A stretch of 64,000 nucleotides of DNA from Sphingomonas_R sp036387535 (lineage in GTDB: Bacteria > Pseudomonadota > Alphaproteobacteria > Sphingomonadales > Sphingomonadaceae), in NCBI RefSeq assembly GCF_036387535.1, contig NZ_DASVTO010000154.1:1-64000 (forward strand). Direction: 5' to 3'. Below the pieces are notes generated by a model. That model had not been told where the DNA came from and did not search any database. It worked only from the letters and a program-made list of their open reading frames with translations. Position numbers and translations under genes: made by a program. Shown in pieces: positions 38,215-45,670 of this stretch; position 1 is the first letter of the stretch, and the number at the start of each line of letters is the position of its first letter.

Positions 38215-38699
38215 GCGGGTACGACCTTCACCTTGCGCAGCGTGCCGTCGAACGACGTCACGGTCACGCCGTCCTGCTCGATCATCCCGCGCAGGAACAG
38301 CATGCGTCCGGTTTCCCCGACCACCTCCACCAGCGCATCGACCGGCGATCCCGCGCGCGCCGGCCCGATGAAGGTGACGCCGGCCTGCAACGTCACGGCG
38401 CCGCCGCGTGGCAGGCGATCGACCGCCAGCAGCGCGCAGAACATCACCTGATCGACGAACGCCATCAGGAAACCGCCATGCACATTGTCGGAAATGTTCG
38501 ACTGCGGCCGGCCGGTGGCGACCCGGCACCGCACCCGGTCACCTTCGACGCGAACCCGGATCGCACCGAAACTGTCCAGGAATCGACCCTGCGCCGCAGG
38601 GCGGAACAGCCGAAACCCCTCGTCATCGACGGCAGCATCCAGCACCAGCAGTTCATCCCCGCCCATGACGGGGCCGTCGCCGGCCTGCCCCTCGCGCAC
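38211..38699 (-). CDS. PaaI-like hotdog-fold thioesterase
   Basis: This 162-residue hotdog protein has the PaaI/4HBT signature: DNVHGGFLMAFVDQVMFCAL on the central helix, AVTLQAGVTFIGPARAGSP, and a last strand with RGMIEQDGVTVTSFDGTLRKV. It probably hydrolyses an acyl-CoA; the substrate is unknown. A GTG at 38699 starts 3 bp after the sdhB stop; the ATG at 38666 is an alternative that would shorten it by 11 residues. It is the middle gene of the tightly packed sdhB-thioesterase-zapE operon. Confidence 0.87.
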   Translation of the reverse strand: MREGQAGDGPVMGGDELLVLDAAVDDEGFRLFRPAAQGRFLDSFGAIRVRVEGDRVRCRVATGRPQSNISDNVHGGFLMAFVDQVMFCALLAVDRLPRGGAVTLQAGVTFIGPARAGSPVDALVEVVGETGRMLFLRGMIEQDGVTVTSFDGTLRKVKVVPA

Positions 38700-38702
38700 C
38701 GA

Positions 38703-39488
38703 TCAGACCTGGCGTTCGACGACCATCTTCTTGACCTCGGCGATCGCCTTGGCCGGGTTCAACCCCTTCGGGCAGACATTGGCGCAGTTCATGATGGTGT
38801 GGCAGCGATAAAGCCGGAACGGATCTTCCAGTTCGTCCAGCCGCTCGCCGGTCATCTCGTCGCGGCTGTCGGCCAGCCAGCGATAGGCCTGCAACAGGAT
38901 CGCCGGCCCCAGAAATTTGTCGCTGTTCCACCAGTAGGACGGGCAGGACGAGGAGCAGCAGGCGCACAGGATGCACTCGTACAACCCGTCGAGCTTGGCA
39001 CGGTCCTCCGGCGTCTGCAACCGCTCCTTGCCCGACGGCGGCGGTGTCACCGTCTGCAGCCATGGCTTTATGGAGCTATATTGCGCGTAGAAATGCGTGA
39101 AATCGGGAACCAGATCCTTGATCACGTCCATGTGCGGCAACGGCGTGATCCGCACCTCGCCCTTCACATCCTCGATCGCGGTGGTGCAGGCCAGGCCGTT
39201 GCGCCCGTCGATGTTCATCGAACAGGATCCGCAGATCCCTTCGCGGCACGACCGACGGAACGTCAGGGTCGGGTCCTGCTCGCTCTTCATCTTGATCAGC
39301 GCGTCCAGCACCATCGGCCCGCACGTCGCGGTATCGACCTCGAAGATGTCATAACGCGGATTTTCACCCGATTCGGGATCGTAGCGATACACCTTGAACG
39401 GTTTGACCGCCGTGGCGTCGGGCGCGGCTTTGTGCACCTTGCCCTTCGGCTTGATCTTGCTGTTCTTGGGAAGCGCGAATTCGGCCAT
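38703..39488 (-). CDS. sdhB: Succinate dehydrogenase iron-sulfur subunit
   Basis: This 261-residue subunit carries electrons from SdhA flavin to the membrane quinone site of complex II. Ligand Cys are visible for [2Fe-2S] (CREGICGSCSMNIDG and CTTAI), [4Fe-4S] (CILCACCSSSCPSYW) and [3Fe-4S] (CHTIMNCANVCPKGLNP). The protein is complete. Unusually, sdhC, sdhD and sdhA are not adjacent: the upstream neighbour is pdhC, 157 bp away. Confidence 0.97.
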   Translation of the reverse strand: MAEFALPKNSKIKPKGKVHKAAPDATAVKPFKVYRYDPESGENPRYDIFEVDTATCGPMVLDALIKMKSEQDPTLTFRRSCREGICGSCSMNIDGRNGLACTTAIEDVKGEVRITPLPHMDVIKDLVPDFTHFYAQYSSIKPWLQTVTPPPSGKERLQTPEDRAKLDGLYECILCACCSSSCPSYWWNSDKFLGPAILLQAYRWLADSRDEMTGERLDELEDPFRLYRCHTIMNCANVCPKGLNPAKAIAEVKKMVVERQV

Positions 39489-39566
39489 CGGGCGATCGTC
39501 CTTGTTTCTCTGGATCAGATAACGACCGAAGCCGCCTTTTTAAAGGCGAAATGCCGCACTGCGACA

Positions 39567-39591
39567 ATCCGCCCTATCGGGCAGGGCGGAT
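39567..39591 (-). terminator. Candidate terminator hairpin between pdhC and sdhB
   Basis: ATCCGCCCT (39567-39575) and its exact complement (39583-39591) flank a 7-base loop, starting 54 bp after the pdhC stop in the leftward direction. No T tract follows directly. A second short palindrome, CGCCTTTTTAAAGGCG (39533-39548), lies further on, 45 bp before sdhB. The pair suggests pdhC and sdhB are separate transcription units. Confidence 0.5.
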
Positions 39592-39645
39592 CTCGTCCTC
39601 CTGCCTGGCCCGCCCCGAAAACTCCGTGCGGCAAATGCGGGACGA

Positions 39646-41004
39646 TCAGGCCAGCATTCCCATCGGCTTCTCCACCAGCCGCTTGAACGCGGCCATCAGT
39701 TGCGCGCCGACCGCGCCGTCGATCGCACGGTGATCGAAACTGCCGGTCGCGGTCATCACGGTCGCCACGGTCAGGTCCTTGCCCACCACATAGGGGCGGG
39801 GTTCGCCGGCGCCGACCGCCAGGATCATCGCCTGCGGCGGATTGATGACCGCGTCGAACTGCTTGATCCCGAACATGCCCAGGTTGGAAATGGAGGCGGT
39901 GCCGCCCTGATATTCCTCCGGCGCCAGCTTGCCGTCGCGCGCGCGGGCGGCCAGGTCCTTCGCCTCGGTCGCGATCCGTGACAGCGGCTTGTTCACGACG
40001 TCGGTGATCACCGGGGTGATCAGCCCGCCCGGAATCGCGACCGCCATCGAAATATCGGACCGGCCGAATTTGATCAGCGTATCGCCGGCAAACTGCACAT
40101 TGGCATCCGGCACCTCGGCCAGCGCGGCGCCCAGCGCCTTGATCAGCAGATCATTGACCGACAGCTTGATCCCGCGCCCCTCCAGCCCGGCGTTCAGTTC
40201 GCCGCGCAGTTTCAGCAACGCATCCAGGTTGCAATCCACGGTCAGGTAGAAATGCGGTACGGTCTGCTTCGACTCGGCAAGCCGGCGCGCGATCGTCTTG
40301 CGCATGTTCGACAGCTTGATGGTTTCGGACGGCACGCCCGCGGGGGCCGCGGCCGGCGCCGGTGCGGGCTTCGCCTCCGCACCCTTCGCGGTCGGCGCGG
40401 GTGCGGCCTCCACCTTGACCGCGGCGGGCTTCGCCTGCGGCCCGGCCTCGACATCGGCCTTCACGATCCGGCCGTTCGGCCCCGACCCCTGGACCGCCGA
40501 CAGGTCGACACCCTTCTGTTCGGCCAGCCGACGTGCCAACGGGCTCGCCTTGACCCGATCCCCCGCGGCCGCCCCGCCGGCCGGTGCGGCCGCTGCTACC
40601 GGCGTCGCGGATTTCGTCTCCTCCGCGGTCAAGGTCGGCGTATCGGTCGCGGGGCTCGCGCCATAGCCCTTTTCCGACACCGCAGGCGACTCGGCGGACG
40701 GTGCCGCCATCGGGGTGGCGGCGACCTCCGGCTTCGCTGCCGGCGCGGCGGACGCGTCCTCACCCTCTTCCGCGATGATCGCGATGACCGTGCCGACCTT
40801 CACGCCGTCCGCGCCCTCGGGCACCAGCAGCTGCACGATCACGCCTTCGTCGACCGCTTCGAACTCCATCGTCGCCTTGTCGGTCTCGATCTCGGCCAGC
40901 AGATCGCCCGACGTTACGGTATCGCCTTCCTTCACCAGCCATTTGGCCAGCGTGCCCTCTTCCATCGTGGGGGACAAAGCAGGCATTTTGAGCTCGATCG
41001 GCAT
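39646..41004 (-). CDS. pdhC: Pyruvate dehydrogenase E2 (dihydrolipoyl acetyltransferase)
   Basis: This 452-residue E2 makes acetyl-CoA. It opens with MPIELKMPALSPTMEEGTLA, the mitochondrial/alphaproteobacterial acetyl-type lipoyl domain, with lipoyl Lys in EIETDKATMEFEAVDEG. After an Ala/Pro linker come the E3/E1-binding domain (VKASPLARRLAEQKGVDL, GSGPNGRIVKADV) and the catalytic domain ending in SFDHRAIDGAVGA. AGAGG lies 7 bases before the ATG at 41004, which fixes the start against the open frame to 41124. pdhA and pdhB are not adjacent. Confidence 0.96.
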   Translation of the reverse strand: MPIELKMPALSPTMEEGTLAKWLVKEGDTVTSGDLLAEIETDKATMEFEAVDEGVIVQLLVPEGADGVKVGTVIAIIAEEGEDASAAPAAKPEVAATPMAAPSAESPAVSEKGYGASPATDTPTLTAEETKSATPVAAAAPAGGAAAGDRVKASPLARRLAEQKGVDLSAVQGSGPNGRIVKADVEAGPQAKPAAVKVEAAPAPTAKGAEAKPAPAPAAAPAGVPSETIKLSNMRKTIARRLAESKQTVPHFYLTVDCNLDALLKLRGELNAGLEGRGIKLSVNDLLIKALGAALAEVPDANVQFAGDTLIKFGRSDISMAVAIPGGLITPVITDVVNKPLSRIATEAKDLAARARDGKLAPEEYQGGTASISNLGMFGIKQFDAVINPPQAMILAVGAGEPRPYVVGKDLTVATVMTATGSFDHRAIDGAVGAQLMAAFKRLVEKPMGMLA

Positions 41005-41125
41005 CGGGAAACCTCTTGGGCAGACTATGCGCCCCCTTCTGCCATCGGGGGGGCTTGGGTCAAGGCCCGAGCCCTTGCGGACGCCGCGCCGATCGCGCAC
41101 CAACGGCATCCGAACGAGGGGCAAG

Positions 41126-41584
41126 ATGATGCGGACCTATCTGGTGGTGATCGACGAGAGCGTGGAGGCGCGGGTGGCGTTGCGCTTCGCTGCGCGCCGC
41201 GCCGCAAAGACCGGCGGCGGGATCGAGATCATGGCGCCGATCGCACCGCCCGAATTCGTGCAATGGGGTGCGGTGCAATCCGCGATGGAGGAGGAGGCGC
41301 GGATCCGGGTCGACGCCCTGATCGCGCAGGTCGCAGGCGAACTGATCGAGGAAACCGGGCTGCGGCCGTCGGTGACGGTGGTACAGGGCGAACCCGTCGC
41401 CTGCGTCCGCGATCGGTTGAAGCGGGAACCCACCATCGCCGCGCTGGTGCTGGGCGCCGCGATCGGCCCGGCGCCGGGCGTGCTCGTCACCCATTTCGCG
41501 GGGGCGGAGGCGGGCATGCTGCGTTGCCCGGTGATGATCGTTCCCGGATCGCTGGACGACGCCGCGATCGACCTGCTCAGCTGA
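41126..41584 (+). CDS. UspA-like universal stress protein
   Basis: This 152-residue single Usp-domain protein starts MMRTYLVVIDESVEARVALRFAAR, with the Asp and alternating hydrophobic strand of the family, and ends with a strand-loop RCPVMIVPG. The typical ATP loop G-2X-G-9X-G-S/T is only partly visible (LVLGAAIGPAPGVL), so nucleotide binding is unsure. GAGGGG lies 4 bases from the first ATG and 7 from the second (41129), which may be the real start. It diverges from pdhC across 121 bp and is convergent with the RcnB-like gene. Confidence 0.8.
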   Translation: MMRTYLVVIDESVEARVALRFAARRAAKTGGGIEIMAPIAPPEFVQWGAVQSAMEEEARIRVDALIAQVAGELIEETGLRPSVTVVQGEPVACVRDRLKREPTIAALVLGAAIGPAPGVLVTHFAGAEAGMLRCPVMIVPGSLDDAAIDLLS

Positions 41585-41590
41585 TCGGGA

Positions 41591-42283
41591 TCAGATCGAC
41601 CGGCGCCCGGCCGGCACTGTCCGCGTTTTGGTGCGAACCGTGCGCTTCGGAGCACGGCCGGGCACATACTCCTCGGTCACCGTCGTGGTGGTCACCGTCC
41701 CCGGCGTCGTGGTGGTCACGATCGTGCCGGGGGCATAGCCGCCGCGCCGCCCGCCATCGGTGACGCGGTCGTCCGACCAGTCCCGCCCCGCCGGGCCTGC
41801 GTCGCCACGGGCCCAGTCGATCCCGGAACGCACCGCGTCCACGCGCCCGTCCGGGCCGACCAGCACGGCATCCTCATAATAGCGTACCCAGCGACGCCCG
41901 ATGCCCGGCACGCCCAGGCCCCAGCGCGGATAATCCCGGACGGCGAACGGTGGCGCGGTGAAATAGCTCGGCAATGTCCAGCCGGGATAGGGACGGACAT
42001 ACCGGCCGCGATAGGGCGGCGGCGGCGCGCGATCCTCCCGCACCCGCAGGTCCGATGCACGCGGGCCCGGTCCGCGTACGTCGGCACGGGGATCGGGACG
42101 CAGGTCGCGCACGCCGCGGGCTTCCGGCCCGGTCCAGCCCTGCCCGGTCCAGCCGCCACCCGCCGGGTTCAACGGAACATCGGGCACCGCGCCGTACCGG
42201 CCCGTCTGCGCGCCGGCCGCCCCGGATAGCAGCATCGCGAACATCGCCGCGCCGGCGCGGCGCCCCCATGTCCTGCTCATCAT
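41591..42283 (-). CDS. RcnB-family exported protein
   Basis: This 230-residue protein has a signal peptide (about residues 1-23, GAAMFAMLLSGAAGAQ), a Gly/Arg/Pro-rich middle, and an RcnB-type core: YVRPYPGWTLPSYFTAPPF, AVRDYPRWGLGVPGIG, RRWVRYYEDAVLVGPDGRV. In E. coli RcnB is a periplasmic protein linked to nickel/cobalt efflux; sphingomonad relatives are many and have no proven metal role. The tail is Thr- and Arg-rich (TTTTPGTVTTTTVTEEYVPG). ATG at 42283; the longer open frame to 42979 belongs to the next gene's shadow. Confidence 0.8.
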   Translation of the reverse strand: MMSRTWGRRAGAAMFAMLLSGAAGAQTGRYGAVPDVPLNPAGGGWTGQGWTGPEARGVRDLRPDPRADVRGPGPRASDLRVREDRAPPPPYRGRYVRPYPGWTLPSYFTAPPFAVRDYPRWGLGVPGIGRRWVRYYEDAVLVGPDGRVDAVRSGIDWARGDAGPAGRDWSDDRVTDGGRRGGYAPGTIVTTTTPGTVTTTTVTEEYVPGRAPKRTVRTKTRTVPAGRRSI

Positions 42284-42399
42284 GTCCAATTCGCGCCCCT
42301 GCCGATGCTGCCTGCCCTGCGCGCTCCGCTTATCATGTCCGCCGGGGCGCCGCCACGCCGGCCGCGTCCCGAAACGGGCCAGGGTTCGGGCGGCGATGT

Positions 42400-42897
42400 T
42401 CAGGCGGCGATCCGCGGCGCCAGCATCGCCATCAACGCTTCGCACCCGGTCTGATCGGTCGCGTCGAAGCGGTCGGCGGTCGGGCTGTCCAGATCGAGCA
42501 CGCCCAGCAGGCGCCCGTCCGCGATGATCGGCACCACCAGTTCCGACGCCGATGCCGCGTCGCAGGCGATATGCCCCGGAAAGGCATGGACGTCGGCGAT
42601 CCGCTGCGTCGTCCGCGTCGCCGCCGCGGCCCCGCACACCCCCTTGCCGAATGCGATCCGGATGCACGCCGCCTTGCCCTGGAACGGCCCCAGCACCAGT
42701 TCGTCGACGCGCGCCGGATCGACCCGGTAAAATCCCGCCCAATTCAGGTCGGGCAGATATTCCCACAGCAAAGCGGCGGCATTCGCCATGTTGGCGATCG
42801 CATCGGGCTCGTCGGTCGTCAGCGCGTCCAGCGCCGCGGCCAGATCGCGGTACAGGGCCGCCTTGTCGCCGCCATCGGCCATGTCGAACTGATACAT
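42400..42897 (-). CDS. msrC: Free methionine-(R)-sulfoxide reductase, GAF fold
   Basis: This 165-residue cytosolic GAF protein reduces free methionine-R-sulfoxide. It has the signature LNWAGFYRV, LGPFQGKAACIRIAFGKGVCG and DVHAFPGHIACDAAS with all three Cys used in catalysis and resolution (as Cys84, Cys94 and Cys118 in E. coli). Length is normal. The gene is followed 117 bp later by the RcnB-like gene and preceded by arfB 23 bp away on the same strand, so it may be in an operon with arfB and the pseudouridine synthase. Confidence 0.92.
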   Translation of the reverse strand: MYQFDMADGGDKAALYRDLAAALDALTTDEPDAIANMANAAALLWEYLPDLNWAGFYRVDPARVDELVLGPFQGKAACIRIAFGKGVCGAAAATRTTQRIADVHAFPGHIACDAASASELVVPIIADGRLLGVLDLDSPTADRFDATDQTGCEALMAMLAPRIAA

Positions 42898-42920
42898 AAG
42901 CTGTGCCTGCTCCCGATCCG

Positions 42921-43334
42921 TCAGTCGTGCGATGGCCGGCCGCGATCGCGCTTGATCGCGCCGCGGATCGCCTTGCCATCCATCCGCTTGGTCTTGGCCG
43001 ATCGACTTGGGCGCGTCTTGACCCGGCGGACGGGCCGCACCAGCGCCGTGGCGACCAGTTCGGCCAGGCGCGCGCGCGCGTCCGCGCGGTTCGCCTCCCG
43101 CGTGCGGTGGGTTCGTGCCATCACCACGATCTCTCCCGCGTCGGTCCAGCGGCTGCCCGCCAGTACCTTCAACCGCGCATAGGCATCGGGGTGCAGCCCC
43201 AGCGCATAGACATCCAGCCGCAATTGCACCGCGGTCGCCACCTTGTTCACATTCTGCCCGCCCGGCCCGGTCGCGGCCAGAAAGCGTTCGCTCAGCGCCT
43301 CTTCGGGCAGCGGCGGCGGCTCAGGCGGCGGCAA
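42921..43334 (-). CDS. arfB: Peptidyl-tRNA hydrolase ArfB (ribosome rescue)
   Basis: This 137-residue release-factor-like protein frees stalled ribosomes. The catalytic GGQ is in ATGPGGQNVNKVAT, and the C-terminal tail is very basic (VKTRPSRSAKTKRMDGKAI, IKRDRGRPS), as needed to enter the empty mRNA channel. No ATG is available before the family start; the likely initiation codon is a TTG at 43334, 14 bp inside the end of the pseudouridine synthase gene. The start is thus less certain than the identity. Confidence 0.88.
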   Translation of the reverse strand: MPPPEPPPLPEEALSERFLAATGPGGQNVNKVATAVQLRLDVYALGLHPDAYARLKVLAGSRWTDAGEIVVMARTHRTREANRADARARLAELVATALVRPVRRVKTRPSRSAKTKRMDGKAIRGAIKRDRGRPSHD

Positions 43335-44010
43335 GGCCGTCCAGCCCCGGCGCGGTCCACCCGGCAAAGGCCGGCGGCAATGGCGACACCGCGTCGACCG
43401 CGGGCTTTCCCGCCCGCGGCACCGTGATCGTCCAGGCGTGCAACAGCATACCGGGGCCGCCCCGCCCGGCCTGTGCGCCATAGACCGGATCGCCGACGAT
43501 CGGGATACCGAGGCCGGTCGCGGCATGAACCCGCAATTGATGCGTGCGCCCGGTCGTGGGCGTGAACAGGATCAGCGCGCGCCCATCGCGCACCGCCACC
43601 CGCCGCCACTGCGTCGACGCGGCCTTGCCCTTGCCCTTGCGCGCGTCGACCACCATCCGCCAGCCATCCTCACGCGTCGACACCTTGGCCAGCGGCAGCG
43701 CGATCTCGCCCGATTCGCCGTCCGGAACACCGTCCAGCACCGCCAGATAGCGTTTGACCACCGTCCCGGCCTCGAACGCGGCCTGAAACTGTTTATGCGC
43801 GCGCGGCGTGCGCGCCAGCAGCAGGCAGCCGGAGGTATCGCGATCCAGCCGGTGGACGATGGTCGGCCAGCGCTGGAACGTGAAGCGCAGGCTTTCCAGA
43901 TGGTTTGCGACCGATATCGCGCCGTCGCGCGGTTCGTCGACCGGCAACCCCGCCGGCTTGTCGACCACGATCGCTTCGGCATCGATGAACAGGACATTAT
44001 CGGACAGCAT
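43321..44010 (-). CDS. RluA-family pseudouridine synthase
   Basis: This 229-residue enzyme isomerises uridine in structured RNA. It opens LFIDAEAIVVDKPAGLPV, has the catalytic Asp in VHRLDRDTSGCLLL, and RTHQLRVHAATGLGIPIVGD near the end. No S4 domain is present, so it is of the short RluA/TruC type; rRNA or tRNA target not known. ATG at 44010; the frame to 44085 is Arg-rich shadow. Its 3' end overlaps arfB by 14 bp, implying coupled translation. Confidence 0.92.
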   Translation of the reverse strand: MLSDNVLFIDAEAIVVDKPAGLPVDEPRDGAISVANHLESLRFTFQRWPTIVHRLDRDTSGCLLLARTPRAHKQFQAAFEAGTVVKRYLAVLDGVPDGESGEIALPLAKVSTREDGWRMVVDARKGKGKAASTQWRRVAVRDGRALILFTPTTGRTHQLRVHAATGLGIPIVGDPVYGAQAGRGGPGMLLHAWTITVPRAGKPAVDAVSPLPPAFAGWTAPGLDGLAAA

Positions 44011-44153
44011 GCGCGGCCTATGACGGGGATGGGGACGGCGCGCAACCGCGGCACCATCCCGCGCCGTTCGTCGCATGCCCCGCACCGATCTTAAGAGAAA
44101 CTACAGGAGTGATGCGCAAAAGGCACGGCGAACAGAGGTTTTTGAACGGCAGC

Positions 44154-44168
44154 TTAAGGTCGTCTTAA
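44154..44168 (+). promoter_or_regulatory. CtrA box upstream of ctrA
   Basis: TTAA-N7-TTAA (TTAA at 44154-44157 and 44165-44168, followed by CC) is a perfect match to the CtrA-P recognition sequence. It is 90 bp before the ctrA start, where autoregulation is expected in alphaproteobacteria. An additional TTAA half-site lies near 44091. No GANTC methylation site was seen next to it. Confidence 0.88.
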
Positions 44169-44257
44169 CCTTTTGCGTTCATTCCAGCGATAGTTAATAC
44201 ATGGACGAACGCACGGCCGCCACGACCGGCACCGGCGAGCAGACAGGGATTGTCGAC

Positions 44258-44959
44258 ATGCGCGTGCTGCTGATCGAAGACGAGCCTACGACCGCCAAGG
44301 CGATCGAACTGATGCTGCATAGCGAAGGCTTCAACGTCTACGCGACCGATCTTGGCGAGGAAGGTCTCGATCTCGGCAAGCTGTATGACTACGACATCAT
44401 CTGTCTCGACCTGAACCTGCCCGACATGCACGGCTACGACGTGCTGAAGAAGCTGCGCGTCGCCAAGGTGCAGACACCGGTGATGATCCTTTCGGGCATC
44501 GGTGAAATGGACTCCAAGGTCCGCGCGCTCGGTTTCGGCGCCGATGACTATATTACCAAGCCGTTCCACCGCGAGGAACTGATCGCCCGCATCCACGCGG
44601 TCGTCCGCCGGTCCAAGGGGCATAGCCAGTCGGTCATCCGCACCGGCAAGCTGGCGGTGAACCTGGATGCCAAGACGGTCGAGGTCGATGGCGCCCGCGT
44701 CCACCTGACCGGCAAGGAATATGCGATGCTGGAGCTGCTGTCGCTCCGCAAGGGCACCACGCTCACCAAGGAAATGTTCCTGAACCACCTCTATGGTGGC
44801 ATGGACGAACCCGAACTGAAGATCATCGACGTCTTCATCTGCAAGCTGCGCAAGAAGTTGAGCCTGGCGTGCGGCGGGGACAATTATATCGAAACCGTGT
44901 GGGGCCGCGGCTATGTCCTGCGCGACCCGGAGGAAATGGGCATCGCGCAGGTCGCCTGA
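44258..44959 (+). CDS. ctrA: Cell-cycle master response regulator CtrA
   Basis: This 233-residue OmpR-type regulator controls cell cycle, motility and polarity genes in alphaproteobacteria. It begins MRVLLIEDEPTTAKAIELML, has the phospho-acceptor Asp51 in ICLDLNLPDMHGYDVLK, LSGIGEMDSKVRALGFGADD, and a C-terminal winged helix with LTGKEYAMLELLSLRKG and ETVWGRGYVLRDP. AGGGA lies 8 bases from the ATG at 44258, giving the family length; an in-frame ATG at 44201 would add 19 residues. The C-terminus is IAQVA, where Caulobacter CtrA ends in two Ala needed for ClpXP. Confidence 0.97.
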   Translation: MRVLLIEDEPTTAKAIELMLHSEGFNVYATDLGEEGLDLGKLYDYDIICLDLNLPDMHGYDVLKKLRVAKVQTPVMILSGIGEMDSKVRALGFGADDYITKPFHREELIARIHAVVRRSKGHSQSVIRTGKLAVNLDAKTVEVDGARVHLTGKEYAMLELLSLRKGTTLTKEMFLNHLYGGMDEPELKIIDVFICKLRKKLSLACGGDNYIETVWGRGYVLRDPEEMGIAQVA

Positions 44960-45004
44960 CCCTCGCTGCGATGCGGTGACATGGCGCGGATCGGAACCGC
45001 GCGT

Positions 45005-45271
45005 TCAGTGGCGCAGGTCGCCCGGTCCGGCCCCTCCGGTCGCCGGCGCGTCCAGCATGCTCATCGTCACGACGAACAGTAACAAGCCTTTCGAATCCGT
45101 CACCTCGACCCGGTATTCGCCATGCGGCCACAGCATGTCCGGCCGGTCGCTCAACGTCGCCGCCAGGTAGCGGACCGCCTCGATCCGCGCGTGGATCAGG
45201 TCGGGCAGGTCGACCCCGTCCGGATCGGCATCGATCGATCCGTCGGCCAGGTTGAAATGATAATGGGGCAT
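45005..45271 (-). CDS. DUF6894-like small protein (88 aa)
   Basis: The start MPHYHFNLADGSIDADPDGV, the middle LPDLIHARIEAVRYLA and the end EYRVEVTDSKGLLLFVVTM fit the short DUF6894 proteins found in many copies in sphingomonads and rhizobia. AAAGGA lies 8 bases before the ATG at 45271, so this is chosen over the start at 45289. Function unknown. It diverges from the 70-residue gene at 45458. Confidence 0.8.
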   Translation of the reverse strand: MPHYHFNLADGSIDADPDGVDLPDLIHARIEAVRYLAATLSDRPDMLWPHGEYRVEVTDSKGLLLFVVTMSMLDAPATGGAGPGDLRH

Positions 45272-45457
45272 GGCTGCAATCCTTTCCATGGCCGGTCCGC
45301 GATCCGCTTGGTCCCGTCTCTACCGTCAAAACCCCGCTTCCGTTCCCGACCGGCACCGGCCGCCGCGCGAAATAAAGGCGCGCGATTCCCAACCTGAGTT
45401 AGGAACTTGCGGCAGGATGTGCGATTGGATGCCTCCGCATGTTCGGAAGGATCGGTC

Positions 45458-45670
45458 ATGGCGCACTGGAACGAACCGCCCCCCCCGCAAACGCCGATCA
45501 CCATCACGATCACGGACGGCCTGGTCAGCGCGAGCGGCCCGGATCTGGCCGCGGTGCAGATGACGCCCCAGGTCGCCATCGCGACCGGCATCCGCCTGAT
45601 CGAGGCCGCCGCCCAGGCGCAGGGCCAGAGCGACGTCTCCGCCAGCCGCGGGTTGCGCGATCAGGCCTGA
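45458..45670 (+). CDS. Hypothetical small protein (70 aa)
   Basis: GGAAGGA lies 6 bases before the ATG at 45458, a good initiation site. The product has a Pro-rich start (MAHWNEPPPPQTP), one beta-like stretch (ITITITDGLVSASG) and an amphipathic helix (VAIATGIRLIEAAAQAQ). No family is recognised. Its last 10 bp overlap the convergent MscS-type gene. Confidence 0.6.
   Translation: MAHWNEPPPPQTPITITITDGLVSASGPDLAAVQMTPQVAIATGIRLIEAAAQAQGQSDVSASRGLRDQA

Noticed and set aside
45407..45460. Possible EcfG-type general stress promoter (GGAAC near 45401)
   Set aside because: No matching GTT at the required 16-18 bp spacing.
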